A stretch of DNA of 6,392 bases from Kiritimatiellales bacterium (lineage in GTDB: Bacteria > Verrucomicrobiota > Kiritimatiellia > Kiritimatiellales > Pontiellaceae), in contig WFRA01000250.1 in NCBI GenBank assembly GCA_015486775.1, positions 1-6,392 of the forward strand, given 5' to 3'. The notes beneath the pieces were generated by a model that was not told where the DNA came from, made no database searches, and worked only from the letters and a program-made list of their open reading frames with translations. This document shows positions 1 to 5,479 of the stretch, piece after piece; within the stretch, counting starts at the first letter, position 1; the number at the start of each line of letters is the position of its first letter. Made by a program: the position numbers and the translations under genes.

Positions 1-176
1 CGTACTTCACCCAATGGAAAATGGCGGGCGAGCAGGAATATGTGATGGGGCTCGAACCCGCCAATTGCCATCCCAACGGTCAAACCGCCGAAAAGGAAAA
101 CGGCACGCTCCAGATCCTCGAGCCCGGCGAGACGGCCCGCTTCAAGGTGGCCATCTCCCTCCGCAACGCGGAGTAG
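1..176 (+). CDS. DUF4432 family protein, C-terminal fragment (aldose 1-epimerase-like fold)
   Basis: Only the last 57 codons are present, read from position 3, with the TAG stop at 174-176; the gene begins before the window. The visible sequence contains the blocks QWKMAGEQEYVMGLEPANC and LEPGETARFKVAI. These match the C-terminal end of DUF4432 proteins, which share the galactose-mutarotase/aldose-epimerase beta-sandwich fold and are usually cytoplasmic sugar-related proteins of unproven activity. The QWKM...GLEPANC block carries residues typical of the sugar-binding face in this family. The family call rests on remembered motif similarity over a short stretch, so I regard it as probable; a specific substrate cannot be given. 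The next gene runs convergently and its stop codon lies only 3 bp away, leaving no room for a terminator between them. Confidence 0.75.
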   Translation, partial: YFTQWKMAGEQEYVMGLEPANCHPNGQTAEKENGTLQILEPGETARFKVAISLRNAE

Positions 177-179
177 GAA

Positions 180-860
180 TCAGAGCCCGGCGGTGAAGGA
201 GACAAAGGCGGCAAGGCCGGTGAGTTCGGAGCTGCCGCCCACGTCGGAGAGGTCGATGTTTGCCCAGGAGCCGCGCACGCCGAGGCCGAGCATGCCAGCT
301 TCGTAGATGCGGAACTCGAACCCGGTGCGGGCGTAGACCCCGATGCCGAAAGCGGATTCATAGTCGGTGGTATCTTCCGGAATGCTTGCATCTTCGCGCT
401 GGGACCGATAGTTGGCGTAGGTCATGAGCGGCCCGGCGGCGGCATAGATGCGAACCTTGTGGTTCTTGTCGAGAAAGAGGTTCGCGTAGGGGCCGCCCGC
501 AAGGTCGAACATCCACATGGAGGTCGATATTTTTACATAGAGCCCGCTCCCTCCTGCGGAGATGAAGCTAATGTCGTCGGCCATGAATCCCATGAGGAAA
601 GAGCACTCCAATCCATACTGGAACCGGTCGCCCCGGGGTAGCGTACCCCATCCGGCACCGAGCTGGGGAAGGAGGGAGAGATCGATCTCCTTCGTTGTTC
701 CTTCCACGTTGAACTTTAGGTTTTCGTACTGCACGACGCCGAGCAACGACTGGACGGTGTAGTTTTCGCCCCAGTAGTCGTAGGTGTGGTCCTGGGCTCG
801 GACGGTAGTTGAAAGAAGAAGAGTGGTGAATCCAAGCAGAGCCAGTTTGGTGAATTTCAT
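180..860 (-). CDS. Secreted outer-membrane beta-barrel-like protein, function unknown
   Basis: The gene encodes 226 residues. It opens with a classical Sec signal peptide: MKFTK, a hydrophobic stretch of about 15 residues, then VRA|QD, so signal peptidase I cleavage after Ala22 is likely. The mature part of about 204 residues is rich in Gly, aromatic residues and alternating polar/hydrophobic segments (for example YVKISTSMWMFDLAGGPYANLF, split here by a turn, and RTGFEFRIY), as expected of an 8-10-strand outer-membrane barrel. The C-terminus is FTAGL rather than the usual terminal Phe/Trp beta-signal, so correct insertion into the outer membrane is uncertain. An AAGGA Shine-Dalgarno lies about 8 nt upstream of ATG 858-860. 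A weak promoter candidate (TTGAGA at 919-924, AT-rich box at 894-900, minus strand) sits upstream. I recognise no specific family; an opacity/OmpA-type barrel is the best structural guess. Confidence 0.75.
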   Translation of the reverse strand: MKFTKLALLGFTTLLLSTTVRAQDHTYDYWGENYTVQSLLGVVQYENLKFNVEGTTKEIDLSLLPQLGAGWGTLPRGDRFQYGLECSFLMGFMADDISFISAGGSGLYVKISTSMWMFDLAGGPYANLFLDKNHKVRIYAAAGPLMTYANYRSQREDASIPEDTTDYESAFGIGVYARTGFEFRIYEAGMLGLGVRGSWANIDLSDVGGSSELTGLAAFVSFTAGL

Positions 861-1081
861 GGGGATCCTTTTTGTTTGCCATGTTTGTACCGATTTAAAA
901 GTTGGGCTTCCAGTTGTTTCTCAAGTTGATGGGTTTGCGGGTGCCGCCTTTCTCCAGATCGCTGAAAATGAATTCGAAGACCTAGTTGTGGAGTTCCTCG
1001 CATTTGGGAAAAAGGGTTCGATATTTTCCGGGAGGAACTGGAAATGTTCCCCGCAATCTTGTTCCGATTGTGCATGGGATA

Positions 1082-1222
1082 GTGGATGATCGGATGGTTG
1101 GATGACTGGAAACACGGCTCCATGGCGAAATTGATGGATGTCACCCAAATGGTGACACGACGTCCGGTGCACCATCAGTTTTCCCTCAACAATCCACTCT
1201 TCCAAACATCCAGTAATCCAAG
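1082..1222. repeat. Large imperfect inverted repeat with 8-bp-period arms
   Basis: The left arm, 1082-1113, is four 8-bp units each with GGA at positions 3-5 (gtGGAtga, tcGGAtgg, ttGGAtga, ctGGAaac). The right arm, 1191-1222, is four 8-bp units each with TCC at positions 3-5 (aaTCCact, ctTCCaaa, caTCCagt, aaTCCaag). The arms are therefore inverted copies of one degenerate TGGATnnn pattern; a 28-base alignment of one against the reverse complement of the other gives 22 matches. Nested inside are TGATGG/CCATCA (1132-1137 with 1172-1177) and a perfect 7-bp stem (1139-1145 with 1151-1157). Octamer repeats of this type are, to my recollection, common in intergenic DNA of Planctomycetota and relatives. 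Confidence 0.6.
1139..1157. repeat. Perfect 7-bp hairpin at the centre of the octamer element
   Basis: TGTCACC at 1139-1145 pairs perfectly with GGTGACA at 1151-1157 around a CAAAT loop. It is followed by the 8-bp palindrome GGTGCACC at 1166-1173. No T-tract follows on either strand, so it is not an obvious terminator. It could be an operator-like site for either divergent gene, or simply the apex of the larger inverted repeat. Confidence 0.5.
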
Positions 1223-1299
1223 CCGTAAGGCCACGGAATGTTCCAATAGGCGAAATCTTTCCATTGCACCAACCGGACGCCGAACCTATCCTTTCCCCT

Positions 1300-2118
1300 A
1301 TGACAGCAAACACGCTTCTGCACATTGCGGCCTATGGCGGCGGGATCTACCTGCTGCTGAACCTTTATGCCCTGCTGGCCTCGGATCGGCTGATTTTCCA
1401 GCCGCAGGACCCCAGCTATGCCCACCTGCCCGACGAACTCAAGATTGTCTCGGGCAATGGCGAAAAGATTACGGCGGTTTTTTGGGAGCATCCGCAGGCG
1501 AAGCAGACCATTCTCTTCAGCCATGGCAATGCGGAGGATATGGGCAACATGACCGAGTTCCTGCGGCGGTTTTTCGACCTCGGCTACTCGGTGCTGATGT
1601 ACGACTATCGCGGCTACGGCACCAGCGAGGGAAAGCCGTCGATTGGGAATGCCAAGCAGGACATCGAAGCGGCCTATCGCTGGCTGGTTGAAGAAAAAGG
1701 AATCGCCCCCCATGGCATTATTGTCCAAGGGCGGTCGTTGGGCGGCGGACCCTCCAGCTGGCTGGCGGCGCGCCACGAGGTGGGCGGGCTGGTACTCGAA
1801 AGCACTTTTGTCTCCACCTTCCGCGTCAAGACCGTCTGGCCGCTACTGCCTTGGGACAAGTTCAACAGCCTGCGGCTCGTCAGGAAGATCCACTGCCCCG
1901 TCCTCGTGATCCACGGGCGGGACGACACCACTGTCCCCTTCTGGCACGGCCAAAAACTATATGATGCCGCCCCCGGAAAAAAGATGCACCTGTGGATCGA
2001 CGGTGCCCGCCACAACGACTATGCCTACGTCGCCGGCGCAGCCTATTTCGATGCATTCGAGGCCTTTGCTAGGCAAAAATGGGGTCAGAAAATGGAGTCA
2101 AAAATAGAGTCAGAGTAA
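1300..2118 (+). CDS. Membrane-anchored alpha/beta hydrolase (BEM46/ABHD13-like)
   Basis: The 272-residue protein starts with a hydrophobic helix (about residues 5-27) followed by SDRLIFQPQ, the usual entry into this COG1073-type hydrolase family, so it is probably an inner-membrane-anchored serine hydrolase. Catalytic features are all visible: the HGN oxyanion motif at 75-77, the nucleophile elbow GRSLG with Ser146, the acid Asp209 in HGRDDTTVP and His238 in DGARHND. The YDYRGYG block at 101-107 is also typical. Substrate is unknown; family members are annotated loosely as esterases, thioesterases or lysophospholipases. I chose ATG 1300 because MTANTLLH leads straight into the anchor; a TTG at 1264 would add 12 residues without support. 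No Shine-Dalgarno is evident. The last 12 residues (WGQKMESKIESE) are read from a short-repeat element, so the ancestral protein probably ended near residue 260. Confidence 0.85.
   Translation: MTANTLLHIAAYGGGIYLLLNLYALLASDRLIFQPQDPSYAHLPDELKIVSGNGEKITAVFWEHPQAKQTILFSHGNAEDMGNMTEFLRRFFDLGYSVLMYDYRGYGTSEGKPSIGNAKQDIEAAYRWLVEEKGIAPHGIIVQGRSLGGGPSSWLAARHEVGGLVLESTFVSTFRVKTVWPLLPWDKFNSLRLVRKIHCPVLVIHGRDDTTVPFWHGQKLYDAAPGKKMHLWIDGARHNDYAYVAGAAYFDAFEAFARQKWGQKMESKIESE
2077..2118 (+). repeat. Iterated GTCA short repeat forming the hydrolase 3' end
   Basis: Three related units follow each other: AAATGGGGTCAG, AAATGGAGTCA and AAATAGAGTCAGAG, with GTCA starting at 2084, 2097 and 2109 (spacing 13 and 12). 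The composition is A/G-rich and unlike the preceding codons. It resembles the GGGGTCAGA-type short repeats that I associate with REP elements mobilised by RAYT (IS200-like) transposases; that link is from memory and unproven here. The hydrolase frame runs through it and stops at TAA 2116-2118. Confidence 0.55.
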
Positions 2119-2226
2119 TCTAGTATTTTCCCGCTCATCTCTTTCCCTTCTGCTCCTCGCCCTTGGAATCCATGACATCAGATTCCGCTTTGTTTTCAGG
2201 TGCATCATACCCGATTACTAGATTAC
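2115..2226. repeat. 112-bp element bounded by perfect 11-bp inverted repeats
   Basis: GTAATCTAGTA at 2115-2125 and its exact reverse complement TACTAGATTAC at 2216-2226 bound a 90-bp core. The core carries a second hairpin near its middle (GGAATC 2165-2170 with GATTCC 2181-2186). The left inverted repeat contains the hydrolase stop codon. Size and architecture fit a miniature inverted-repeat element or a REP doublet; no transposase is present and I can see no clear target duplication. Confidence 0.5.
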
Positions 2227-2431
2227 GGAACCGAACCTTTCGGCGCTTCAGTGGAGAGCCTCTTTCCTGACACAGAAAACAGTTGAATCCGAGGTTACCT
2301 ACGTGCCTTTTCGCGGCACCGAATTCCTTTCCCCGACCTCTCCACCCTCGCGTAGGTTGACGCGAAGCGAGCCGATAGGCAACCTTCGTTTCGACTTCTC
2401 CATGCGGTACAAGACAAGACGAGGCAGAGCC
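2135..2431 (-). pseudogene. Open frame without a start codon, possible gene remnant or repeat-encoded ORF
   Basis: On the minus strand a frame stays open for 98 codons down to TGA 2135-2137, yet has no ATG, GTG or TTG start until the last dozen codons. The predicted peptide includes a CFLC (CxxC) pair and a highly charged tail, VMDSKGEEQKGKR, which looks like a natural protein end. It crosses the inverted repeats of the gap. I do not recognise the family. It may be the degraded 3' end of a gene, a repeat-borne frame, or chance; another frame is also open over part of this stretch. Confidence 0.2.
2165..2196 (+). terminator. Possible weak terminator after the hydrolase gene
   Basis: A 6-bp stem (GGAATC/GATTCC) with a 10-nt loop is followed by GCTTTGTTTTC, a T-rich run on the plus strand, 47 bp after the hydrolase stop. 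The stem is short and AT-containing, so termination would be inefficient. It may equally be just the inner hairpin of the 112-bp element. Confidence 0.3.
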
Positions 2432-2476
2432 TCATCCTACGGCCAATTGCACAGACGTGCAAACTAGGGGAAAGCC

Positions 2477-2489
2477 CGCCCGAAGGGCG
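2477..2489 (-). terminator. Candidate terminator for the cbiX-ybdG operon
   Basis: CGCCC and GGGCG form a 5-bp GC-only stem with a 3-nt loop, and on the minus strand it is followed by GGCTTTCCCC. The T-run is poor and the hairpin is 66 bp beyond the ybdG stop. It is the best of several small hairpins here, but evidence is weak. Confidence 0.25.
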
Positions 2490-2554
2490 ATATGTGCCCG
2501 CCATTTCTCCGCCGGGTGGCAAGCCGAAGTCGAGCGAGACGCTCAACCTTCCGG

Positions 2555-3799
2555 TCATGCCGGGAGCGACAAGGTGGCGAGGTCGTTGCCGCTGGGCTGT
2601 TGGTAGACGCGGAGTTCGAATTCGGGGACGGCGGCGAGGATGTGGTCGAAGATGTCGGCCTGGATGGCTTCGTAGTTGGCCCAGACCTTGTCGGAGCTGA
2701 AGACGTAGATTTCGATGGGCAAACCCTGGGCGGTGGGCTGGAGGTGCCGCACGAGGAAGGTCATGCCTTTGTGGATGTTGGGGTTGGCGTGGAGATAATG
2801 CACGAGGTAGGCGCGGAAGATGCCGAGGTTGGTTTGCCGCCGCCCGTTGACGGTGGTGGCCGAGAGGTCGATCTGCCGCTCCTGGTTCTGCGCGTCGATC
2901 TCCTCCTGTTTCTTTTCGATGTATTCCTTGAGGACTTCGATCTTGCGGAAGCGTTCGAGCATGGCTTCGTCGACGAAGCGGACAGTACCCATGTCGATGT
3001 TGATGCTGCGCTTTATGCGGCGGCCGCTCGACTCGCTCATGCCGCGCCAGTTCTTGAAGGAGTCGGAGATGAGGGAGTAGGTGGGGATGGTGGAGATGGT
3101 TTTGTCCCAGTTCTGGACTTTGACGGTGTTGACGGTGACTTCGATCACATCGCCGTCGGCACCGTATTTGGGCATTTCGATCCAGTCGCCCTCGCGCACC
3201 ATGTCGTTGGCGCTGAGTTGGACGCCGGCGACGAAGCCGAGGATGGTATCCTTGAAAACCAGCATGGTGACGGCGGTGAGCCCGCCGAGGAGGGTGAAGA
3301 GGTTCCAGGGCGATTTGTCGAGCAGGACGGAGATAATGAAGATGGCGGCAAAGAGGTAGAGGACGATGATGAGCGACTGGATCAGAGGACGGATGGGCTT
3401 GCGCTGGTCGTTTTTCCCCTGCTGGTAGATGGTCGTGATCGAGTTGAGAAAGGCATCGATGGCCCGCGCACCGGTCAGAATAATTAGCGCGAAAACGATC
3501 CGTTTGAGCAGGATGAAGTGGTCGGGCATGCCGCGGTCGAGGCCGAGCTGGATGATGGTGAGGGGAATCAGCCGCATGAAGCGGTGGAAGACGCCAGCTT
3601 CCATCAGGGCGTCGTCCCATTGGTTCGTGGTTTTGAGCGTTACCTGGTGAATGGCCTTGAGCAGGTAGTTGCGCAGCATCCAGTAGATGGCGTATGCCCC
3701 GGCCACGATGGCGACGAGCAGGGATGCGCTGGCGATTTCGTAGGCGATTATTGGGGAGAGATCCCGGGAAACAAGCGCGTGCTGGATCAATTCTAGCAT
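2555..3799 (-). CDS. ybdG: MscS-family mechanosensitive ion channel, YbdG type
   Basis: The 414-residue protein matches Escherichia coli YbdG (about 415 residues) in length and in long blocks, notably LVFKDTILGFVAGVQLSAND (179-198), DWIEMPKYGADG (205-216), TVKVQNWD (225-232) and the near-C-terminal YEAIQADIFDHI (376-387). YbdG channels are inner-membrane, miniconductance-type channels that open under hypo-osmotic tension and have been implicated in osmosensing. Hydrophobic segments lie near residues 20-42, 75-90, 98-120 and 140-160, followed by the pore helix at about 166-198; the remainder is the cytoplasmic beta domain and the YbdG-specific C-terminal region. The ATG at 3797-3799 has a GAGG about 7 nt upstream. 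It lies 65 bp behind the chelatase gene on the same strand and is probably co-transcribed with it. Everything needed for function looks intact. Confidence 0.93.
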   Translation of the reverse strand: MLELIQHALVSRDLSPIIAYEIASASLLVAIVAGAYAIYWMLRNYLLKAIHQVTLKTTNQWDDALMEAGVFHRFMRLIPLTIIQLGLDRGMPDHFILLKRIVFALIILTGARAIDAFLNSITTIYQQGKNDQRKPIRPLIQSLIIVLYLFAAIFIISVLLDKSPWNLFTLLGGLTAVTMLVFKDTILGFVAGVQLSANDMVREGDWIEMPKYGADGDVIEVTVNTVKVQNWDKTISTIPTYSLISDSFKNWRGMSESSGRRIKRSINIDMGTVRFVDEAMLERFRKIEVLKEYIEKKQEEIDAQNQERQIDLSATTVNGRRQTNLGIFRAYLVHYLHANPNIHKGMTFLVRHLQPTAQGLPIEIYVFSSDKVWANYEAIQADIFDHILAAVPEFELRVYQQPSGNDLATLSLPA

Positions 3800-3864
3800 G
3801 GAAATACCTCGGTGTTCGGCGGTGCCTGGCGGTGGCCTCTATTGCAGTTTCCTCTGTCTGGAAG

Positions 3865-4245
3865 CTAGTCGGCAATGGCTCCGGATTTGTAGATATAGTT
3901 GAGGATCAAGGTGCTGATGCCCTGGAGCGCGCCGAAGTGCGGGAGTATCCCGAAGCGAACCTCCGGGTATTTTGCTTTTTCCTCCTCGATGGCGGCCGGG
4001 ATATCCTTCGTCACATGGGCACCGGCGGAGAGGAAATAGGGAAGCACCCGGATTTCTGTGGCACCTTCGTCGACCAGATCGGCTACGGCCGAATCGATAT
4101 GCGGGCTGGAGATCTCCAGAAACGCCGATGCCACTAGACCGAAGGCCGGCCCGAGGTTCTCGTTGATCCGGTTGGCCAGGCGGCGTATTTCGTCGTTGGA
4201 ATCTTTGTGGCGGCTGCCGTGGGCGATAATCAATAGTGCTTTCAT
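3865..4245 (-). CDS. cbiX: Short CbiX/SirB-type sirohydrochlorin chelatase
   Basis: This 126-residue protein has the length of the single-domain, homodimeric 'small CbiX' class. Members insert cobalt (cobalamin route) or iron (siroheme route) into sirohydrochlorin in the cytoplasm. The diagnostic N-terminal motif AHGSRH gives metal-binding His9, and PYFLSAGAHVTKDIP gives the second histidine, His77; the AFLEISSPHI block at 41-50 is also characteristic. Which metal is used cannot be decided from sequence, and no other tetrapyrrole gene is in the window. The start ATG 4243-4245 follows an AGGAG about 6 nt upstream. A good sigma-70-like promoter lies 40-70 bp upstream. The channel gene ybdG follows after 65 bp, a pairing that suggests shared transcription rather than shared function. 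Confidence 0.88.
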   Translation of the reverse strand: MKALLIIAHGSRHKDSNDEIRRLANRINENLGPAFGLVASAFLEISSPHIDSAVADLVDEGATEIRVLPYFLSAGAHVTKDIPAAIEEEKAKYPEVRFGILPHFGALQGISTLILNYIYKSGAIAD

Positions 4246-4283
4246 CCATTCTCCTAGTTGGTTCTAGAGCGTTTCAATCGGGG

Positions 4284-4313
4284 ATTGTAGCGAAGAGCGG
4301 GCTGGACAGGCAA
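4284..4313 (-). promoter_or_regulatory. Sigma-70-like promoter for cbiX-ybdG
   Basis: Read on the minus strand, TTGCCT (4308-4313) and TACAAT (4284-4289) are separated by 18 bp. The -10 box matches the consensus at 5 of 6 and the -35 box at 4 of 6. The implied leader to ATG 4245 is about 30 nt and carries the AGGAG site. No riboswitch fits in so short a leader. Confidence 0.5.
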
Positions 4314-4329
4314 CCCTAAACGGAAGCAG

Positions 4330-4415
4330 GCGAACACTTGACACCATCAGCAGTTTTTAATAAACAGTACCACATAAGTACTTTTTGGCTGGTTTTCTGA
4401 CGGGCAGGTGTTCGC
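4330..4415. repeat. Inverted repeat in the cbiX/cupin divergent region
   Basis: GCGAACACTTG at 4330-4340 and CAGGTGTTCGC at 4405-4415 are reverse complements at 10 of 11 positions, 64 bp apart. Between them lie a TTGACA (4338-4343) and AT-rich sequence, so this may be a regulator-binding pair flanking the cupin promoter, or chance. Confidence 0.3.
4338..4366 (+). promoter_or_regulatory. Weak candidate promoter for the cupin gene
   Basis: A perfect -35 TTGACA at 4338-4343 is followed after 17 bp by the poor -10 TAAACA at 4361-4366; an alternative TAATAA at 4358-4363 is only 14 bp away. The leader to ATG 4455 would be about 80 nt. The region is the only AT-rich stretch upstream of the gene. 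Confidence 0.35.
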
Positions 4416-4454
4416 GGCGGCTGGAAAGCAAACCCGATAAATCCGGAGAAAAAA

Positions 4455-4796
4455 ATGGAAACTGCCAATATATATAAGGATCTCGCCTACAAAGAGGGAA
4501 GCCCGGCCATCACGGTTCTTTTCCAGACCGACGCCACCAAGGAAGTCCGCATCGCGTTCAAGCAGGGGCAGCACATGGCGGAGCACCAGACACCCTATCC
4601 CATCACCGTGGCCATGGTGGAGGGCGCACTCGATTTCGGGGTGGACGGCGAGGTGTTCCAACTGGCGAAGGGCGACATGCTCAATCTCGACGGCGGCGTG
4701 CCCCACGACCTGCTGGCCAAATCCGACTGCCTCGTCCGGCTGACCCTGAGCAAGTCCGACAGCGTCCAGCGCGTGAAGGATGTTGCCGCTTCGTAG
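4455..4796 (+). CDS. Small single-domain cupin protein
   Basis: A 113-residue protein that consists of one cupin beta-barrel. The first cupin motif region is QGQHMAEHQTPYP (38-50) ending in VEG (55-57), and the second is GDMLNLDGGVPHDL (73-86). Likely metal ligands are His44 and His84, perhaps with His40; the Glu of the classical HxH(x)3-4E motif is absent, so metal binding is plausible but not assured. Small cupins like this are cytoplasmic and their functions are mostly unknown; they can be enzymes, sensors or storage-type proteins. GGAG at 4445-4448, 6 nt before the ATG, fixes the start. It is divergent from cbiX and separated from efp by 116 bp containing a separate efp promoter, so it is probably its own transcription unit. 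Confidence 0.82.
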   Translation: METANIYKDLAYKEGSPAITVLFQTDATKEVRIAFKQGQHMAEHQTPYPITVAMVEGALDFGVDGEVFQLAKGDMLNLDGGVPHDLLAKSDCLVRLTLSKSDSVQRVKDVAAS

Positions 4797-4819
4797 CCCG
4801 TCGGCAAGCGTGCGGCGGG
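4797..4819 (+). terminator. Possible terminator hairpin after the cupin gene
   Basis: Immediately after the stop codon, CCCGTCG (4797-4803) pairs with CGGCGGG (4813-4819), with one G-T wobble and a 9-nt loop. The tail TGATTTCTT is only moderately T-rich, so this is a modest candidate. Confidence 0.35.
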
Positions 4820-4841
4820 TGATTTCTTGGCGGGAAACCGC

Positions 4842-4870
4842 TTGGCAGGGGTAGGGGAGTTTTGCATAAT
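4842..4870 (+). promoter_or_regulatory. Sigma-70-type promoter for efp-epmA
   Basis: TTGGCA at 4842-4847 and CATAAT at 4865-4870 are each one base from consensus and separated by the ideal 17 bp. Transcription would begin near 4877, giving a leader of about 36 nt with GAGG at 4902-4905 before the efp ATG. This is the best promoter in the window. Confidence 0.65.
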
Positions 4871-4912
4871 GCGCCCTCTTTTTTTGAAACCTGCAACCGA
4901 CGAGGAAAACCC

Positions 4913-5479
4913 ATGTACAGTGCATCCGACCTTAAGAAAGGCCTGAAAATTGAGATCGACGGCGATCCCTGCGTAATCACCAACTTCGAGTTTTCCAAAC
5001 CCGGGAAGGGGCAGGCGCTCTACCGCTGCAAAATCAAGAACCTCATCTCCGGAAACCAGTTTGATAAAACCTACCGCTCCGTCGAAAAGGTCAAGCGCTG
5101 CTCCCTGATGTCGCATGACTACACCTTCTCCTACATTGATGGCGCAGACTATGTCTTCTCCAACAACGAAACCTACGAGGAGGAGCGCCTCGGCGACGAG
5201 ATCCTCGGCAACCTGAAAAACTTTATCGTCGACGACATGCGCGTGGAGATCCTCTTTCACAACGACCGCGCGCTCGACATCACCCTGCCAAACTTTGTGG
5301 AGATGGTCGTTTCCGAAACCGAGCCCGGCGCGCGCGGCGACACCGCCACCAACGTCATGAAGCCCGCCAAGCTCGAAAACGGCTACGAAATCAACGTCCC
5401 CATCTTCATCAACGAAGGCGATACCATCCGCATCGATACCCGCACCGGCACCTACGCCGACCGCGTTGCCAAGGGATAG
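4913..5479 (+). CDS. efp: Elongation factor P (EF-P)
   Basis: The 188-residue product has the standard three-domain EF-P length. EF-P binds between the P and E sites of the ribosome and promotes peptide-bond formation at consecutive prolines. The N-terminal KOW-like domain carries the tip loop SKPGKGQA (28-35), in which Lys32 is equivalent to the E. coli Lys34 that EpmA beta-lysylates; an arginine there would point to EarP rhamnosylation instead. The C-terminal OB domain shows the family signature around ETEPGARGDTATNVMKPAKL (152-171). ATG 4913 was chosen because GAGG lies 7 nt upstream and MYSASDLKKG aligns with normal EF-P starts; an upstream TTG at 4862 lies on the promoter's -10 region. 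The neighbouring epmA, 4 nt downstream, supports this modification type. Confidence 0.97.
   Translation: MYSASDLKKGLKIEIDGDPCVITNFEFSKPGKGQALYRCKIKNLISGNQFDKTYRSVEKVKRCSLMSHDYTFSYIDGADYVFSNNETYEEERLGDEILGNLKNFIVDDMRVEILFHNDRALDITLPNFVEMVVSETEPGARGDTATNVMKPAKLENGYEINVPIFINEGDTIRIDTRTGTYADRVAKG

Larger units (their letters stand above)
861..1299. other. 439-bp non-coding gap between the barrel and hydrolase genes
   Basis: This gap separates divergently transcribed genes and should hold both promoters. I see no convincing complete gene. It contains a coding-like minus-strand stretch without a start (895-981) and the large inverted-repeat element described separately (1082-1222). Its last 75 bp lack a Shine-Dalgarno before the hydrolase ATG. 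A very weak TTGCAC (1264-1269) and TATCCT (1287-1292) pair, 17 bp apart, would place the transcript start almost at the ATG, which would make a leaderless message; this is speculative. Confidence 0.6.
2119..2554. other. 436-bp convergent gap, hairpin-dense
   Basis: The gap lies between the 3' ends of the hydrolase and the channel gene. It holds the rest of the 112-bp inverted-repeat element, then a stretch with five compact hairpins: GTGCC/GGCAC (2303-2319), GAGGC-AGA-GCCTC (2421-2433), TTGCAC-AGAC-GTGCAA (2447-2462), CGCCC-GAA-GGGCG (2477-2489) and GAGCG-AGA-CGCTC (2532-2544). An imperfect inverted repeat, AGGTTACCTACG (2292-2303) against CGATAGGCAACCT (2373-2385), spans part of it. No intact gene with a start codon and ribosome-binding site is visible. 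Confidence 0.55.

Noticed and set aside
857..1144. 95-codon minus-strand frame whose TGA overlaps the barrel gene ATG (ATGA)
   Set aside because: The 4-bp overlap looks like an operon junction, but the frame crosses the octamer repeats, has no convincing ribosome-binding site and yields an unconvincing Ser/Gln/His-rich peptide.
1082..1222. CRISPR-like array
   Set aside because: Units are 8 bp, degenerate and contiguous, with no spacers and no cas genes.
1264..1299. TTG start adding 12 residues to the hydrolase
   Set aside because: No ribosome-binding site and no family support; ATG 1300 leads directly into the membrane anchor.
2492..3487. 331-codon plus-strand open frame
   Set aside because: Antisense shadow of ybdG, with a repetitive Asp/Gly/Val composition produced by the high third-position GC of the real gene.
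2295..3875. 526-codon minus-strand open frame over the channel gene
   Set aside because: It is an alternate frame of ybdG and cbiX spacer DNA; the product is Arg/His/Pro-rich and low in complexity, while the ybdG frame matches a known family throughout.
4246..4330. Cobalamin riboswitch ahead of cbiX
   Set aside because: The leader is only about 30 nt from the predicted start site and no B12-box-like sequence is visible.
4366..4386. AGTAC/GTACT hairpin followed by a T-run as a terminator
   Set aside because: A 5-bp AT-rich stem with a 7-nt loop upstream of the cupin gene is too weak and has no gene to terminate.
4862..4912. TTG start adding 17 residues to EF-P
   Set aside because: It overlaps the promoter -10 box, while ATG 4913 has GAGG upstream and the usual EF-P N-terminus.
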